Of a DNA stretch of 14,310 bases, positions 14,303-14,310 are shown piece by piece (positions within the stretch are counted from its first letter, which is position 1; each line of letters begins with the position of its first letter). Location of the stretch: the NCBI GenBank assembly GCA_002348185.1, contig DDYW01000126.1, positions 1 to 14,310 of the forward strand, given 5' to 3'. Source of the DNA: Candidatus Hydrogenedentes bacterium UBA2224. Its GTDB lineage: Bacteria; Hydrogenedentota; Hydrogenedentia; Hydrogenedentales; SLHB01. The notes beneath the pieces are model-generated. The model was not told the origin of the DNA, made no database searches, and was given only the letters and a program-made list of their open reading frames with translations. Position numbers and translations under genes: made by a program.

Positions 14303-14310
14303 CTATTCTC

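Larger units (their letters stand above)
13986..14308. repeat. mirrored REP-like composite element
   Basis: The left end GAATAGCCCAGGGC (13986-13999) and the reverse complement of 14295-14308 (GAATAGCCCGGGGC) differ at one base. Inner CGCCCTGAAGGGGC (14032-14045) and the reverse complement of 14215-14228 also differ at one base. So each side is an outer palindrome (left 13992-14010, CCCAGGGC-AAC-GCCCTGGG; right 14250-14302, nested stems) plus an inner one, in mirror order. No transposase is inside; the right end nearly coincides with the window edge. Confidence 0.65.
13825..14310. other. gene-free interval upstream of HNH-priA, rich in palindromes
   Basis: No credible coding region: open frames here are short, overlap palindromes and resemble no family I know. 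Contents, left to right: a 6-bp-stem hairpin CTGCTG-AA-CAGCAG (13849-13862), a 14-bp-arm inverted repeat (13868-13919), a hairpin TGCCCT-GAC-AGGGCA (13966-13980), and the mirrored composite described separately (13986-14308). Nothing recognised in 13920-13965. Confidence 0.7.

Overview
This is a GC-rich bacterial chromosomal window with dense housekeeping genes and several extragenic palindrome and repeat elements. There is no phage, plasmid or CRISPR content and I found no tRNA or rRNA. The mix (type IV pilus ATPase, a MoxR/DUF58/transglutaminase operon, murB, hisS, priA, a four-helix-bundle 'suffix' protein, a REP-associated transposase) suggests an uncultured Gram-negative lineage near the PVC superphylum or Hydrogenedentota. 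That placement is inference from style and remembered family distribution, not from a marker-gene tree. Of the 11 genes whose stop is in the window, ten end in TGA and one in TAG.

Layout. 1-488 (-): N-terminal part of a PilT-type ATPase, cut by the window edge. 681-768 (+): decayed copy of the 5' end of a four-helix-bundle gene. 766-5026 (-): three genes read MoxR ATPase, DUF58 protein, membrane transglutaminase, joined by two ATGA stop/start overlaps, so almost certainly one operon for an envelope-associated MoxR system. 5169-5879 (+): a four-helix-bundle suffix-domain gene with an in-frame TAG at codon 53, lying between two arrays of a degenerate 9-bp repeat (consensus near AGGACCTAT). 5947-6834 (+): murB, peptidoglycan precursor synthesis. 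6843-7172 (-): small thioredoxin-like [2Fe-2S] ferredoxin, convergent with murB. 7370-9845 (+): hisS followed 28 bp later by a UroD/MtaA-family protein whose zinc-ligand pattern points to cobamide-dependent methyl transfer rather than haem synthesis. 9898-10537: a REP/RAYT element, with a Y1 (HUH) transposase gene between mirror-image sets of palindromes. 10678-13753 (-): an HNH endonuclease gene and priA, behind a near-perfect sigma70-type promoter. 13825-14310: no gene, but hairpins, a 6-bp tandem repeat and a mirrored REP-like composite.

The most interesting material is the repeat biology. (i) The four-helix-bundle gene, its conserved promoter/operator-like leader and phased 9-bp arrays look like a repeated cassette; a second start region sits 4.5 kb away and supplies the stop codon of the transglutaminase gene. 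(ii) The RAYT gene has a short leader that folds its own ribosome binding site into a REP-like palindrome. (iii) A 323-bp mirrored palindrome composite with no transposase lies at the right edge and may be a non-autonomous relative of such elements.
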